The notes under the pieces: model-generated
Told to the model about the DNA's origin: nothing
Seen by the model: the letters and a program-made list of their open reading frames with translations, nothing else
Database searches by the model: none
Shown: piece after piece, positions 1 to 6,677 of the stretch
How the letters are laid out: the number at the start of each line of letters is the position of its first letter
Numbering within the stretch: position 1 is the stretch's first letter
Translations under genes and position numbers: made by a program
NCBI GenBank assembly: GCA_012520575.1
Contig: JAAYOB010000019.1
Span: 1 to 13,021 of the forward strand
DNA from: Candidatus Stramentimicrobium fermentans
Lineage (GTDB): Bacteria; Atribacterota; Phoenicimicrobiia; Phoenicimicrobiales; Stramentimicrobiaceae
Reading direction: 5' to 3'
Length of the DNA stretch: 13,021 bases

Positions 1-126
1 CTGTCTCTTTTCTGTAGCACTTTCCTGGGGTTACCCCCACTGGGCGTTACCCAGCGCTCTGCCCTGTGGAGCTCGGACTTTCCTCAGACTTTTAAAAGCC
101 TGCGATTACCTGATTCACTCCCCCAA
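1..126 (-). ncRNA. rnpB: RNase P RNA, 5' portion (truncated by window edge)
   Basis: This is the catalytic RNA of ribonuclease P, which matures tRNA 5' ends. Read on the minus strand, it shows the near-universal core GAGGAAAGTCC (positions 85-75), followed by GAGCTCC, then AGGGCAGAGCG, and near the window edge AGTGCTACAGAAA, the fourth conserved region. Upstream are the typical GGTAATCGC (110-102) and a short hairpin, CAGGCT-tttaaa-AGTCTG, in the P3 position. The first strand of helix P1 should lie at about 111-126, so the mature 5' end is approximate. The 3' part, including the partner strand of P1, lies beyond position 1. The gene follows the zinc-ribbon gene by about 25 bp on the same strand and may be partly co-transcribed with it. 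A 6-bp hairpin (cccaaa/tttggg, 122-137) overlaps the 5' boundary. It has no T-run and is not a convincing terminator. Confidence 0.93.
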
Positions 127-153
127 ACCTCTTTGGGTCTCTACCGCTATCCC

Positions 154-924
154 TTAAGAAATGGAGTCTTTAGTTATTTCTTTCCACAATAATATTCTAT
201 TACAATTGGGACAAGTTAGCAAGCGGTCGTCCTTCTGCAAATGGTAAATAATATCACTGGGAAGAGAGAGATTACAGCCGGTGCAGATAGAACCTTCAAT
301 TTCTACAATGGCCTCTCCTTTTTTATCATTCCACAATACCAGATATCTATCCATTAATACTTTATCATTTATCTTATCGGCAATGTCTTCTCTTTCTGCT
401 TCCTTTTCCCGAATAAACTTTTTAACCTTATTCTCTTCCAATGCAACCTGTTTTTGTATCTCAGCCAACTGTCCTTGTAATTTTGTTAGTTCTTCCTCTA
501 TAGCGCTTACTTTCAGTTTAAAGCTATCCTCCTCTTCCATAAGCAACAAAAGGTCTTCTTCCACCTCATCACAATCTACCTGTAGCAATTCTATGACTTT
601 TTGAAGTTGTTTCAGTTCTTTAATATCGCTCGTTTTTCCACTATACAACTCACTCTTATGCTTTTCAATCTTATCATTTATAGCTTTAGCATCAATCTCT
701 CTTCTCTTAATCTTTAGCTGCAATTCTTTTAAAACATCTTTTTCAAGTTGTTCTTTTTTTTCTAAGTCCGCAATTTGCCTTTCTTTTTCTTCAACTTGTT
801 CGGGTAATCTGCTCAATACTGTCTTCTCTTCAGCAATCTCATTATCCAGCTTTTGCAGTAATAATAATATGTTAAGTTGCTCTTTTGACAATTTCTTCAC
901 CTCATTAACCCTATGACTACTCAT
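154..924 (-). CDS. C4-type zinc-ribbon coiled-coil protein (CT398/CdsZ-like)
   Basis: A cytoplasmic, mostly helical protein with a long coiled coil (residues about 15-190) and a C-terminal zinc ribbon formed by C214xxC217 and C238xxC241. The segment LYSGKTSDIKELKQLQ (93-108) is a hallmark of the zf-RING_7/CT398 family. Members are widespread; the chlamydial homologue has been linked to type III secretion and RpoN, but a general role is not settled. The length of 256 aa is near the family norm of about 240. The ATG at 924 lacks a Shine-Dalgarno. A TTG at 891 has GAGGTG six bases upstream and would give MSKEQLNILLLLQ, closer to the usual family start, so the true start may be 891. The gene lies downstream of a terminator, so it probably has its own promoter, and it is followed directly by rnpB. 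Confidence 0.88.
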   Translation of the reverse strand: MSSHRVNEVKKLSKEQLNILLLLQKLDNEIAEEKTVLSRLPEQVEEKERQIADLEKKEQLEKDVLKELQLKIKRREIDAKAINDKIEKHKSELYSGKTSDIKELKQLQKVIELLQVDCDEVEEDLLLLMEEEDSFKLKVSAIEEELTKLQGQLAEIQKQVALEENKVKKFIREKEAEREDIADKINDKVLMDRYLVLWNDKKGEAIVEIEGSICTGCNLSLPSDIIYHLQKDDRLLTCPNCNRILLWKEITKDSIS

Positions 925-1019
925 TAGCCAGATATTTTTTAAAGCACTCCGCTCCTCTTGTCAGAGCCGCTTTACAATAATCTCTCTTGCCGGTTTGAAA
1001 AACATATACTTGGCTAAAA

Positions 1020-1057
1020 CAAAAAAGCCTTACTTTATCACTCCATAAAGTAAGGCT
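1020..1057 (-). terminator. Strong intrinsic terminator downstream of the tRNA
   Basis: The sequence forms a perfect 13-bp stem (arms 1026-1038 and 1045-1057) with a 6-nt loop. On the minus strand it is followed by six T residues (positions 1026-1021, the first also usable as a stem base). The orientation fits termination of the tRNA transcript, about 125 nt beyond the tRNA 3' end. It separates the upstream ATPase-yggS-rlmN-tRNA block from the zinc-ribbon gene. There is no T-run on the plus-strand side, so it is directional. Confidence 0.85.
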
Positions 1058-1180
1058 CATTGAAAGCACGGTACCCGTGGTTTAGTCGTTTCTGCTCTTA
1101 ATCTTATCGTCAATTTAGCCCTGCTACCTTTCATACTCTTGTCTAAGAAAATTTTACTTTAAAAATAAGGAATAATTAAT
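1058..1180 (-). other. tRNA trailer between tRNA and terminator
   Basis: This stretch separates the tRNA 3' end from its terminator on the same strand. No reading frame or known RNA family is recognised. It holds one small hairpin, CACGG-GTA-CCGTG (1079-1067), nine bases before the terminator stem. The GGGTACCGTG there loosely resembles the end of a T-box antiterminator, but there is no room for a T-box stem I or specifier loop, so that call is not supported. It may simply be a trailer removed during tRNA maturation, or a small by-product RNA. Confidence 0.3.
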
Positions 1181-1256
1181 TGGTGGGCCCACCCGGTTTC
1201 GAACCAGGGACCGGCCGGTTATGAGCCGGCTGCTCTACCAGCTGAGCTATGGGCCC
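1181..1256 (-). tRNA. tRNA with CAU anticodon (elongator Met or Ile2)
   Basis: The minus strand folds as a complete cloverleaf. The acceptor is GGGCCCA/TGGGCCC, the D stem is GCTC/GAGC, the anticodon stem GCCGG/CCGGC closes the loop CTCATAA, and the T arm CCTGG/CCGGG carries TTCGAAA. A discriminator A and an encoded CCA (1183-1181) finish the gene. The anticodon is CAU. The stem lacks the three consecutive G:C pairs of initiator tRNA, so this is not tRNA-fMet. It is either elongator tRNA-Met or tRNA-Ile2, which becomes AUA-reading after lysidine modification by TilS. The sequence alone does not settle this by eye. It lies 44 bp after rlmN and is served by its own promoter. Confidence 0.95.
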
Positions 1257-1276
1257 TACAAAAATTCTACTCTAAA

Positions 1277-1304
1277 AGTATAACAGATAACAATTTAAAG
1301 TCAA
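1277..1304 (-). promoter_or_regulatory. Promoter for the CAU tRNA, overlapping the rlmN stop codon
   Basis: On the minus strand, TTGACT (1304-1299) and TATACT (1282-1277) are separated by 16 bp. A TGT precedes the -10 hexamer, making it an extended -10. Transcription would start about 7 nt downstream, leaving a leader of roughly 14 nt before the tRNA 5' end at 1256. The -35 hexamer contains the rlmN TGA stop codon. Both hexamers match the sigma-70 consensus in five of six positions. Confidence 0.7.
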
Positions 1305-2413
1305 GAAATTCTATTACTAAATTGCCTCCTCAACTGTCCGCAGGCTGCGGCAATATCTTGCCCCTTAGAATATCTTACGGTAACCGGAATATAACTTTTC
1401 TTTAAAACCCTTTGAAAGGACAATACAGCTGCTTCTTCTGAAGGGAAAAGAATAAAACTATTGTTACCAAGATTAGGAATAGGATTATAGATAATCAGAT
1501 TTACTTTTGACTTAAAATCAGAGATCAGAGAACATAATTTTTTAGCCTGCTCTTTAGAATCATTTATTCCTTTTAACATTAGATATTCAAAGGTTATTTG
1601 GCGATTTTTCTTTTCGGTATATTGTCGGCAGGCGGCTATTAATTTTTTTATGGGAAACTGCCTGTTAACCGGCATTAAAAAAGTTCTTGTTTTATCATCT
1701 GCCGCATGCAAAGAGACAGAAAGTTCAACCTGAAGAGGATTTTCCGCTAATCTCTTAATACCCGGAATTATACCACAGGTAGAAATAGTCATCCTTCGGG
1801 CACCTATATTGATACCCCTCTCATCGTTAATAATGCCAATGGCTTTCATTAGCCGAAAATAATTATTAAGCGGCTCACCCATTCCCATAAAAACAATATT
1901 ATTGACCTGCTTGCCGGTAATTTGCTGTACCGATATTAATTGCCCGACAATCTCACCTGCTTTTAGATTTCGGGTAAAACCATCCTTTCCACTGGCACAA
2001 AAAAGGCAATGCCAGGGACAGCCTATCTGGGTAGAAATACAGATGGTATTTCTTTTTTTACTTGGAATAAGAACAGACTCAACAAAATGGCCGTCATTGA
2101 GCTTGAAAAGAAATTTTAGGGAGCCATCTTTCGATTCCATTTTTTTCATACAATCGAGGGCAGTAAGTTGAAAAAGGGATTCTAATCTATTTATTAAGTC
2201 TGAAGGAACATTACTCATTTGCCGGAAACAGTCTACTTTTTTAAGATAAAGCCAACTGTAAATCTGTCGGGCACGATAGAGGGGAAGTCCTTCCCGGATT
2301 ATTATTTTTTCTAACTCTTCATAGGATAATCCTCTGATATCACTCTTCCTGTCCATAATCCGTTTTGTCTTTTTCCCCTTTTTGGGTTCAGGAGATTTTA
2401 TTAAATCAGCCAT
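1301..2413 (-). CDS. rlmN: 23S rRNA (A2503-C2)/tRNA (A37-C2) methyltransferase RlmN
   Basis: A radical SAM enzyme that methylates C2 of A2503 in 23S rRNA and of A37 in some tRNAs. Numbered from the ATG at 2413, the protein has 370 aa and shows DIRGLSYEEL (25-34), the radical SAM cluster C132xxxC136xxC139, FMGMGEP (175-181), SVSLHA (232-237), and the C-terminal catalytic cysteine in AACGQL (C358), which carries the transient methyl group. The frame is open to a TTG at 2440, but that start has no ribosome-binding site. The ATG at 2354-2356 (MDRKSDIRG) is another possible start and gives 351 aa, close to the usual length. The basic segment PKKGKKTKR (10-18) would belong to the longer form. The gene lies 122 bp downstream of the yggS-like gene and is probably co-transcribed with it. 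Confidence 0.95.
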   Translation of the reverse strand: MADLIKSPEPKKGKKTKRIMDRKSDIRGLSYEELEKIIIREGLPLYRARQIYSWLYLKKVDCFRQMSNVPSDLINRLESLFQLTALDCMKKMESKDGSLKFLFKLNDGHFVESVLIPSKKRNTICISTQIGCPWHCLFCASGKDGFTRNLKAGEIVGQLISVQQITGKQVNNIVFMGMGEPLNNYFRLMKAIGIINDERGINIGARRMTISTCGIIPGIKRLAENPLQVELSVSLHAADDKTRTFLMPVNRQFPIKKLIAACRQYTEKKNRQITFEYLMLKGINDSKEQAKKLCSLISDFKSKVNLIIYNPIPNLGNNSFILFPSEEAAVLSFQRVLKKSYIPVTVRYSKGQDIAAACGQLRRQFSNRIS

Positions 2414-2535
2414 TAAAGTAATTCTACTCTCAATCTGCAATATTTATATTTTTAAACATATCTTCCATCCCCTCAAAACCTTCCATCATCTCCCGCAGCC
2501 CTTTAACAAAATAATTTTTCTCAATCCGATTACCA

Positions 2536-3243
2536 TTAATATTTGCAAGCAGTTTCTCTGGGACCGAATATGGCTGTACCAATTCGCACCACATTGGCAC
2601 CCTCCTCAATAGCAACCTGGTAGGAATCGGTCATACCCATAGAGAGATATTTCATATTTACCCGTTCTAATTCCAGGCCATTAATCCAATCAAATAATTC
2701 TCTGGTCTGGCGGAAATATTGGCGAAACTCTTCCTGCTTGGCTGAAAATGGTCCCATGGTCATCAATCCTTCCAGACGGATATGTTTAAGACGTGAGATG
2801 TCCACTACTATTTTTTCTAAAAATTCTTCGAAATCATCATGTTCCTCAGGCTTAAGACCGGATTTAGAGAGCTCACTGCCAATGTTTATCTCCAGCATTA
2901 TGGGAATAGTCTCTTTCCCGGCATTTTCCACACGTTTATCAATGGCTTTCGCTAAATCTAATGAGTCTACCGTCTGAATGTAATCAAAAATAGGCAAGGC
3001 TTTATTGATTTTATTTTTTTGTAAATGTCCCAACATATGCCAGTTAACCTTTTCGATTAACTCCTTGCTCAAAGCCAGCCTTGTTGCCTCTGCTTCCTGA
3101 ACATAATTTTCACCGATATCAGTTGCCCCTGCCCGAATGACTTCCTCCAGCTCCGCTGTGGTTCTGGTCTTCGCAGCAACCACAATTTTGACCTGTGGAG
3201 GTATTTCTGCCCTTATTTTCTTATAATTTTCCGTAATAGACAT
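2536..3243 (-). CDS. yggS: YggS/PLPBP family pyridoxal-phosphate homeostasis protein
   Basis: A single-domain TIM-barrel protein that binds pyridoxal 5'-phosphate and buffers the free cofactor in the cytoplasm; no enzymatic reaction is established for the family. Numbered from the ATG at 3243 (235 aa), K25 in VVAAKTRT is the PLP lysine, IGENYVQE (43-50) and WHMLGHLQKNK (68-78) are family signatures, and SMGMTDSY (201-208) and RIGTAIFG (220-227) form the phosphate-binding end. Length is typical. A GTG at 3261 would add six hydrophobic residues (MLVLII). Neither start has a well-spaced Shine-Dalgarno; AAGGG lies 17 nt before the ATG. The gene sits 40 bp after the HerA-like ATPase gene, in the same direction. 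In many bacteria yggS neighbours division or proline genes, so the ATPase partner here is less common. Confidence 0.93.
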   Translation of the reverse strand: MSITENYKKIRAEIPPQVKIVVAAKTRTTAELEEVIRAGATDIGENYVQEAEATRLALSKELIEKVNWHMLGHLQKNKINKALPIFDYIQTVDSLDLAKAIDKRVENAGKETIPIMLEINIGSELSKSGLKPEEHDDFEEFLEKIVVDISRLKHIRLEGLMTMGPFSAKQEEFRQYFRQTRELFDWINGLELERVNMKYLSMGMTDSYQVAIEEGANVVRIGTAIFGPRETACKY

Positions 3244-3283
3244 AATAATTAATACTAACACCCTTTTTATTTAAATATTTATT

Positions 3284-5692
3284 TTATCTCGATTCCCAGA
3301 GCAACCCGGCGGTTATATCAAAAATATCACCTTTTTTTGGTTTAATGCTTATGGTTTCAATACTATAGTTCTCAATATTATACCGGACTGATATCTTCTC
3401 GATATCCTGTTTCAATTCCTCTTCCAGTTTTTTTATGTTGCCGCTTAATTCTTCAATCTTTTTCTTTACCAGCTCTACGTCCTTTTTTTCTTTTAAAATC
3501 CGGCTGGCTCTGTTTAAACCTGTAACACCGGTGTTCAGGGTTCCTACTTTAGTCCTGCCTAACAAGACACCCAATACACTGGAACCCAAAGTTAGGGCAC
3601 TCTGGGTAGTTATAGCTTTAACATCCGCCTCTTCTTTTTCCAGTTTTTCCTGCAGTTTTAGATAATCATTCTCTAATTTTTCTTCTTTTTTGGTGTACTG
3701 TTCAGTTAACTTTTCCACAGCTTTGTCTCTTTCTTCTCTAATGAGATCTGACATGCGAGATTTAAAATCGGCAAGTTCTTCTCCCGGTTTTGATAACAGT
3801 TTGAGCTGTCTATTATTAAAAAGCTCAATCCTGGTATTGTCATAGAGATAATTCTTGAACTTTTCTTCTATCCTTTTCGTATCTTTCATTTTTTCTAAAA
3901 AGGGAGGCAACATGGTGAAGCGGGCATTTTCAAATGGCTTCAGGTCATAACTGGTAATATCATCATTATTAGGAGCCGCACCTTTAAGGTTCAACTCTAT
4001 CATATCCGGCTCCACGGGAATCTTAAGAGATACTACTTGCTGTTCATCAATATTTTTTGTTTCATTATAAAATCTTACCTTACCCTTGAGTATAATACTG
4101 GGTTGGTAAGCGATATCCTCCTCAAACGGCGGTTGATGCAGGAAATATTGTTTTATTTTATCCGATAAAAATGGTTTTACTATTTCGACCTCCGGTTTTA
4201 TCTCTTTCTCTTCCGGTACCACCGGCGGCAAGTCAAAAGAATCTTCGTGCATCGGAACTGCCTTTTCAAGCACTGTTAACTTTTCTTCCATTAGTTTATT
4301 TATTTCTTGTGTCGTAAGGGGTCCTCTCAGATAGGATAATACCCATCTTGTTTCAAATAAAGGAAGGGTGTCTAAATGGGCACTTTTCAGCAGAAAAGTA
4401 CGTTTTTTCATATTAGCAAGTAAATTATCTACTGCACTCTTGTCCAGTGCGCCAATATCGCTCTTAGAAAGACCATCTATTACCTTATCCCGGTCCTGTT
4501 TGGTCTGCAATCTTCCCAAAAACCAGCTGCCGATATTAGATAGCCCTTTGTAATCTAAATCTATTGGGTTTTGAGTGGCAAGTACTACCCCTACCCCATA
4601 AGCTCGAGCTTGTTTTAAGAGAATAAGCATCGGTTTTTTAGAAGGTGGGCTGGAAGTTGCCGGGAAAAAGCCGAATATTTCATCCATATAAAGAATAGTA
4701 CGCAATGCCGGTGTCCCGCTCTGTTCTCTCATCCAGCTTATATATTTATTTAAAAAAAGTGTGACAAAAAACATCTGCTGATTGTAGTCTAAATGTGCCA
4801 GAGAAAGGATGCTTACTCTGGGTTTACCGTTTTCGGTATAAAGAAGGTTCTGTATATCTAACCTCTCGCCTTCTAACCACATGCTAAAACCGGGACTGGA
4901 TAAAATATTATTTAGCAGCATAGCCAGTTCAAGCCTTTCCTTTTGAGGATAGAAGGTATTTAAGCTTAATACCCCTATTTTTTCAAAGGGCGGATTGGTA
5001 ACATAGCCTATCAGTTCTTCTAAGGTCAGGCTGATACTCTTCTTCCAAAAATGAGAAAGTAGGGCTGCTAACAGAATATATTCTTTACTGGTCAAGGCAT
5101 CTGCCTTGATATTAACCAGGGAAAGAAGCCCTGTTACGGTTGAATTAATCATAGCAGAATAGGTATCAGGGTCCTCCATCACTTCTTGAGCCGGCACCTC
5201 TAAACTGCTTAATACTGATAGGGGTACACCTGACTTGCTGCCGGGTGTATATATGGTAAAATCCGCGTTACTTTTTAAAATATTGATTCTTTCTTTGTTC
5301 TGTCGGAAGCTTTCTAATCCTTTCTGCCAGTTGCGAGCTACCTCCTGAGAGTATTGAGCAGGAGTCAAACCTTTATTCTCGGCCTCCATTGGGTCAATCC
5401 ATTCCTCAAAATCAGCTGCTCTTAATTCCGGAAAAGCCAATAGGAGATTCCCCATATCTCCTTTAGGGTCCAGAATAATAGAGGGAATATTATCGATAGT
5501 TGCCTCTTCTATTAGAGCAATTCCCAGACCGGTCTTCCCGCTTCCGGTCATACCTATAATAGCAGCATGGGTAGTCAAATCTTTTGATTTATAAAGAAAT
5601 AAGTCGTCGGTAGTTTGATAAGTCTTAACATCAACATCTTTCCCTAAATAAAACAGGCCTAATTTTTCATATAATGAAATATAATCCTCCAT
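3284..5692 (-). CDS. HerA/DUF87-type ATPase with split coiled-coil tail
   Basis: A large cytoplasmic P-loop ATPase of the HerA-FtsK superfamily, annotated in many bacteria as a DUF87 or DUF853 ATP-binding protein. It has 802 aa. Walker A is GMTGSGKT (47-54), ILDPKGDM (73-80) follows as in HerA, Walker B is ILYMDE (333-338), LATQNP (371-376) is the sensor-like strand, and FLGRLQTKQD (391-400) probably provides the arginine contact. Residues about 480-500 form an acidic, proline-containing linker. The C-terminal half has two coiled-coil arms (about 640-693 and 733-768) flanking a glycine-rich hydrophobic stretch (698-725). Archaeal HerA works with NurA in end resection, but no NurA gene is seen here, so a DNA-translocation role is inference. 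ATG 5692 has GAGGAAGGG five bases upstream. It is the first gene of the probable operon with yggS and rlmN. Confidence 0.88.
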   Translation of the reverse strand: MEDYISLYEKLGLFYLGKDVDVKTYQTTDDLFLYKSKDLTTHAAIIGMTGSGKTGLGIALIEEATIDNIPSIILDPKGDMGNLLLAFPELRAADFEEWIDPMEAENKGLTPAQYSQEVARNWQKGLESFRQNKERINILKSNADFTIYTPGSKSGVPLSVLSSLEVPAQEVMEDPDTYSAMINSTVTGLLSLVNIKADALTSKEYILLAALLSHFWKKSISLTLEELIGYVTNPPFEKIGVLSLNTFYPQKERLELAMLLNNILSSPGFSMWLEGERLDIQNLLYTENGKPRVSILSLAHLDYNQQMFFVTLFLNKYISWMREQSGTPALRTILYMDEIFGFFPATSSPPSKKPMLILLKQARAYGVGVVLATQNPIDLDYKGLSNIGSWFLGRLQTKQDRDKVIDGLSKSDIGALDKSAVDNLLANMKKRTFLLKSAHLDTLPLFETRWVLSYLRGPLTTQEINKLMEEKLTVLEKAVPMHEDSFDLPPVVPEEKEIKPEVEIVKPFLSDKIKQYFLHQPPFEEDIAYQPSIILKGKVRFYNETKNIDEQQVVSLKIPVEPDMIELNLKGAAPNNDDITSYDLKPFENARFTMLPPFLEKMKDTKRIEEKFKNYLYDNTRIELFNNRQLKLLSKPGEELADFKSRMSDLIREERDKAVEKLTEQYTKKEEKLENDYLKLQEKLEKEEADVKAITTQSALTLGSSVLGVLLGRTKVGTLNTGVTGLNRASRILKEKKDVELVKKKIEELSGNIKKLEEELKQDIEKISVRYNIENYSIETISIKPKKGDIFDITAGLLWESR

Positions 5693-5775
5693 TTTTTCCC
5701 TTCCTCTTTCTTTACCATTTCTAATATAGTTTAATTTTATTCCTTTTCTAAAGCCTCAATTTAAGACTTGTTTTA

Positions 5776-5804
5776 ATTATACCAATTAGTTCAGTGATTG
5801 TATA
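5776..5804 (-). promoter_or_regulatory. Extended -10 promoter for the ATPase-yggS-rlmN unit
   Basis: On the minus strand, a perfect TATAAT (5781-5776) is preceded by TGG, forming TGGTATAAT. Seventeen bases upstream is TATACA (5804-5799), a four-of-six match to TTGACA. The predicted start at about 5769 gives a leader of roughly 77 nt to the ATG at 5692, which has a good Shine-Dalgarno. Confidence 0.65.
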
Positions 5805-5833
5805 TTAAACCAATTGCCAAAAAGATTACTTAT

Positions 5834-5871
5834 GCTATGGCAAACTTCCTGCTACAAAGCAGCTATGGCAA
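5834..5871. repeat. 10-bp direct repeat GCTATGGCAA, two copies
   Basis: Exact copies lie at 5834-5843 and 5862-5871, 28 bp apart, between the divergent promoters of the HerA-like ATPase gene and the DUF6305-like gene. An 8-bp palindrome GCTATAGC lies further on at 5919-5926. The copies could be binding sites for a regulator acting on one or both genes, or chance. The 5693-5994 interval otherwise holds only the two promoters; no reading frame or RNA gene is recognised in it. Confidence 0.35.
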
Positions 5872-5876
5872 TATTT

Positions 5877-5905
5877 TTTAAAATTGTTTGTTTTTGTGTT
5901 AGAAT
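5877..5905 (+). promoter_or_regulatory. Candidate promoter for the DUF6305-like gene
   Basis: TAGAAT (5900-5905) is preceded by TGT, giving an extended -10, and 17 bp upstream lies TTTAAA (5877-5882), a weak -35 (four of six). Transcription from about 5912 would leave an 80-nt leader before the ATG at 5995. An alternative -10, TATAGT, lies at 5905-5910. Confidence 0.4.
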
Positions 5906-5994
5906 ATAGTTAGTTTTTGCTATAGCTGAGTTTTTATCCTCAACATGTTACACGCCCTATGCAATTAATTAAAAATATGTAAGGAGGCAGGATT

Positions 5995-6570
5995 ATGAGT
6001 AACATAAATAGTAAAAAAATATTATTGCAGATACTATTAGTCTTATTCTGTGTGCTGATTGTAACAGGAACTTCTTTTGCAGGAGAAGAAAACCCACCGG
6101 TTCTAATAACCTCCATTGGACAAAGTCCGGATGGCAGGATGATTAATATCCTGGCACCCCGATTAGAGGTTTCGGCAGCCTTCGAGCAGTTAGCTTCCCC
6201 TGAAATTGTAAAAAACTTCAAAATAGTAATTGCGGTAGTTGGAGGCAGTTCTAAAGGGTTGGGTGCTGCGGGAATAGATAAAGATGAAGAATTAGCCAGA
6301 GCAAAGGCTTTGATTGAGGAAGTCAAAGCTCAGGAAATCCCTTTTTTAGTCATGCATGTAGGTGGGGAAGCAAGAAGAGGTGCTCTTTCTGATGCTTTTT
6401 TAGATGAGGTGGTGCCCTATGCTGACCATCTCATCATTGTAGAATCGGGTAATCCGGATGATTATTTTACTAAAATGAGTCAGGAGTATAAAATTCCATT
6501 AGAGAGTGTAGAAAAGATTGCTGACACCGGTGAACTGTTCAAAGCTTTTGTGAAAGAACATTTAGAGTAA
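5995..6570 (+). CDS. Secreted DUF6305-like protein of unknown function
   Basis: A 191-aa exported protein. The first 29 residues form a classical signal peptide: positive start (SKK), hydrophobic core ILLQILLVLFCVLIV, and cleavage site SFA before GEE. The mature part, about 160 residues, looks like a compact alpha/beta domain with alternating strands (PPVLITSIGQS, FKIVIAVVGGSSKGLG, IPFLVMHVGGEARRG, ADHLIIVESG) and helices. The layout recalls a small Rossmann-like fold, and GGSSKGLGAAG (78-88) is a glycine-rich loop. From memory it resembles the uncharacterised DUF6305 family; this was not searched. The ATG follows AAGGAGG (5981-5987) at good spacing. It converges on the hydrolase-permease operon, so a shared pathway, perhaps as a solute-binding or accessory protein, is inference only. 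Confidence 0.8.
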   Translation: MSNINSKKILLQILLVLFCVLIVTGTSFAGEENPPVLITSIGQSPDGRMINILAPRLEVSAAFEQLASPEIVKNFKIVIAVVGGSSKGLGAAGIDKDEELARAKALIEEVKAQEIPFLVMHVGGEARRGALSDAFLDEVVPYADHLIIVESGNPDDYFTKMSQEYKIPLESVEKIADTGELFKAFVKEHLE

Positions 6571-6584
6571 AGTATTATTCTATT

Positions 6585-6640
6585 AAAAAACCGGGGTTGA
6601 GCTCAAATTGTTACTATTCTCTGCTCAACTCCGGTTTTTT
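6585..6640. terminator. Bidirectional intrinsic terminator
   Basis: A 12-bp stem with one G-U pair (arms 6591-6602 and 6623-6634) is flanked by A6 on the left and T6 on the right, which lengthen the stem to 18 pairs. The loop has 20 nt. The T-run exists on both strands, so it can end the DUF6305-like transcript (plus) and the hydrolase transcript (minus), which converge here. Confidence 0.88.
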
Positions 6641-6677
6641 ATTTATTAATATAATATGTTAGTGAGTTACTGAGCAC

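Noticed and set aside
122-137. Hairpin cccaaa/tttggg as a terminator of the zinc-ribbon gene.
   Set aside because: The stem is only 6 bp, no T-run follows on the minus strand, and it overlaps the expected 5' end of rnpB.
281-604. Plus-strand 107-residue frame antisense to the zinc-ribbon gene.
   Set aside because: It is a low-complexity, Ser-rich shadow of the coiled-coil gene on the opposite strand, with no start signal.
1027-1080. A T-box-like antiterminator/terminator (GGGTACCGTG followed by a strong terminator).
   Set aside because: The match to the T-box core is partial, there is no space for stem I with a specifier loop after the tRNA, and no aminoacyl or amino-acid gene follows.
1113-1118. 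TTGACG on the minus strand as a -35 box for the zinc-ribbon gene or a small RNA.
   Set aside because: No acceptable -10 hexamer lies 15-19 bp downstream, and the terminator lies between it and the zinc-ribbon gene.
2430-2615. A 61-residue minus-strand frame running from the end of the yggS-like gene into the rlmN upstream gap.
   Set aside because: Most of it overlaps the well-supported C terminus of the yggS-like gene in another frame. The remaining tail (MMEGFEGMEDMF...) has no recognisable family and ends within the possible rlmN start region.
5940-6326. Minus-strand 128-residue frame antisense to the DUF6305-like gene.
   Set aside because: The opposite strand has a signal peptide, a strong Shine-Dalgarno and a terminator. 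This frame is a shadow with no start signal.
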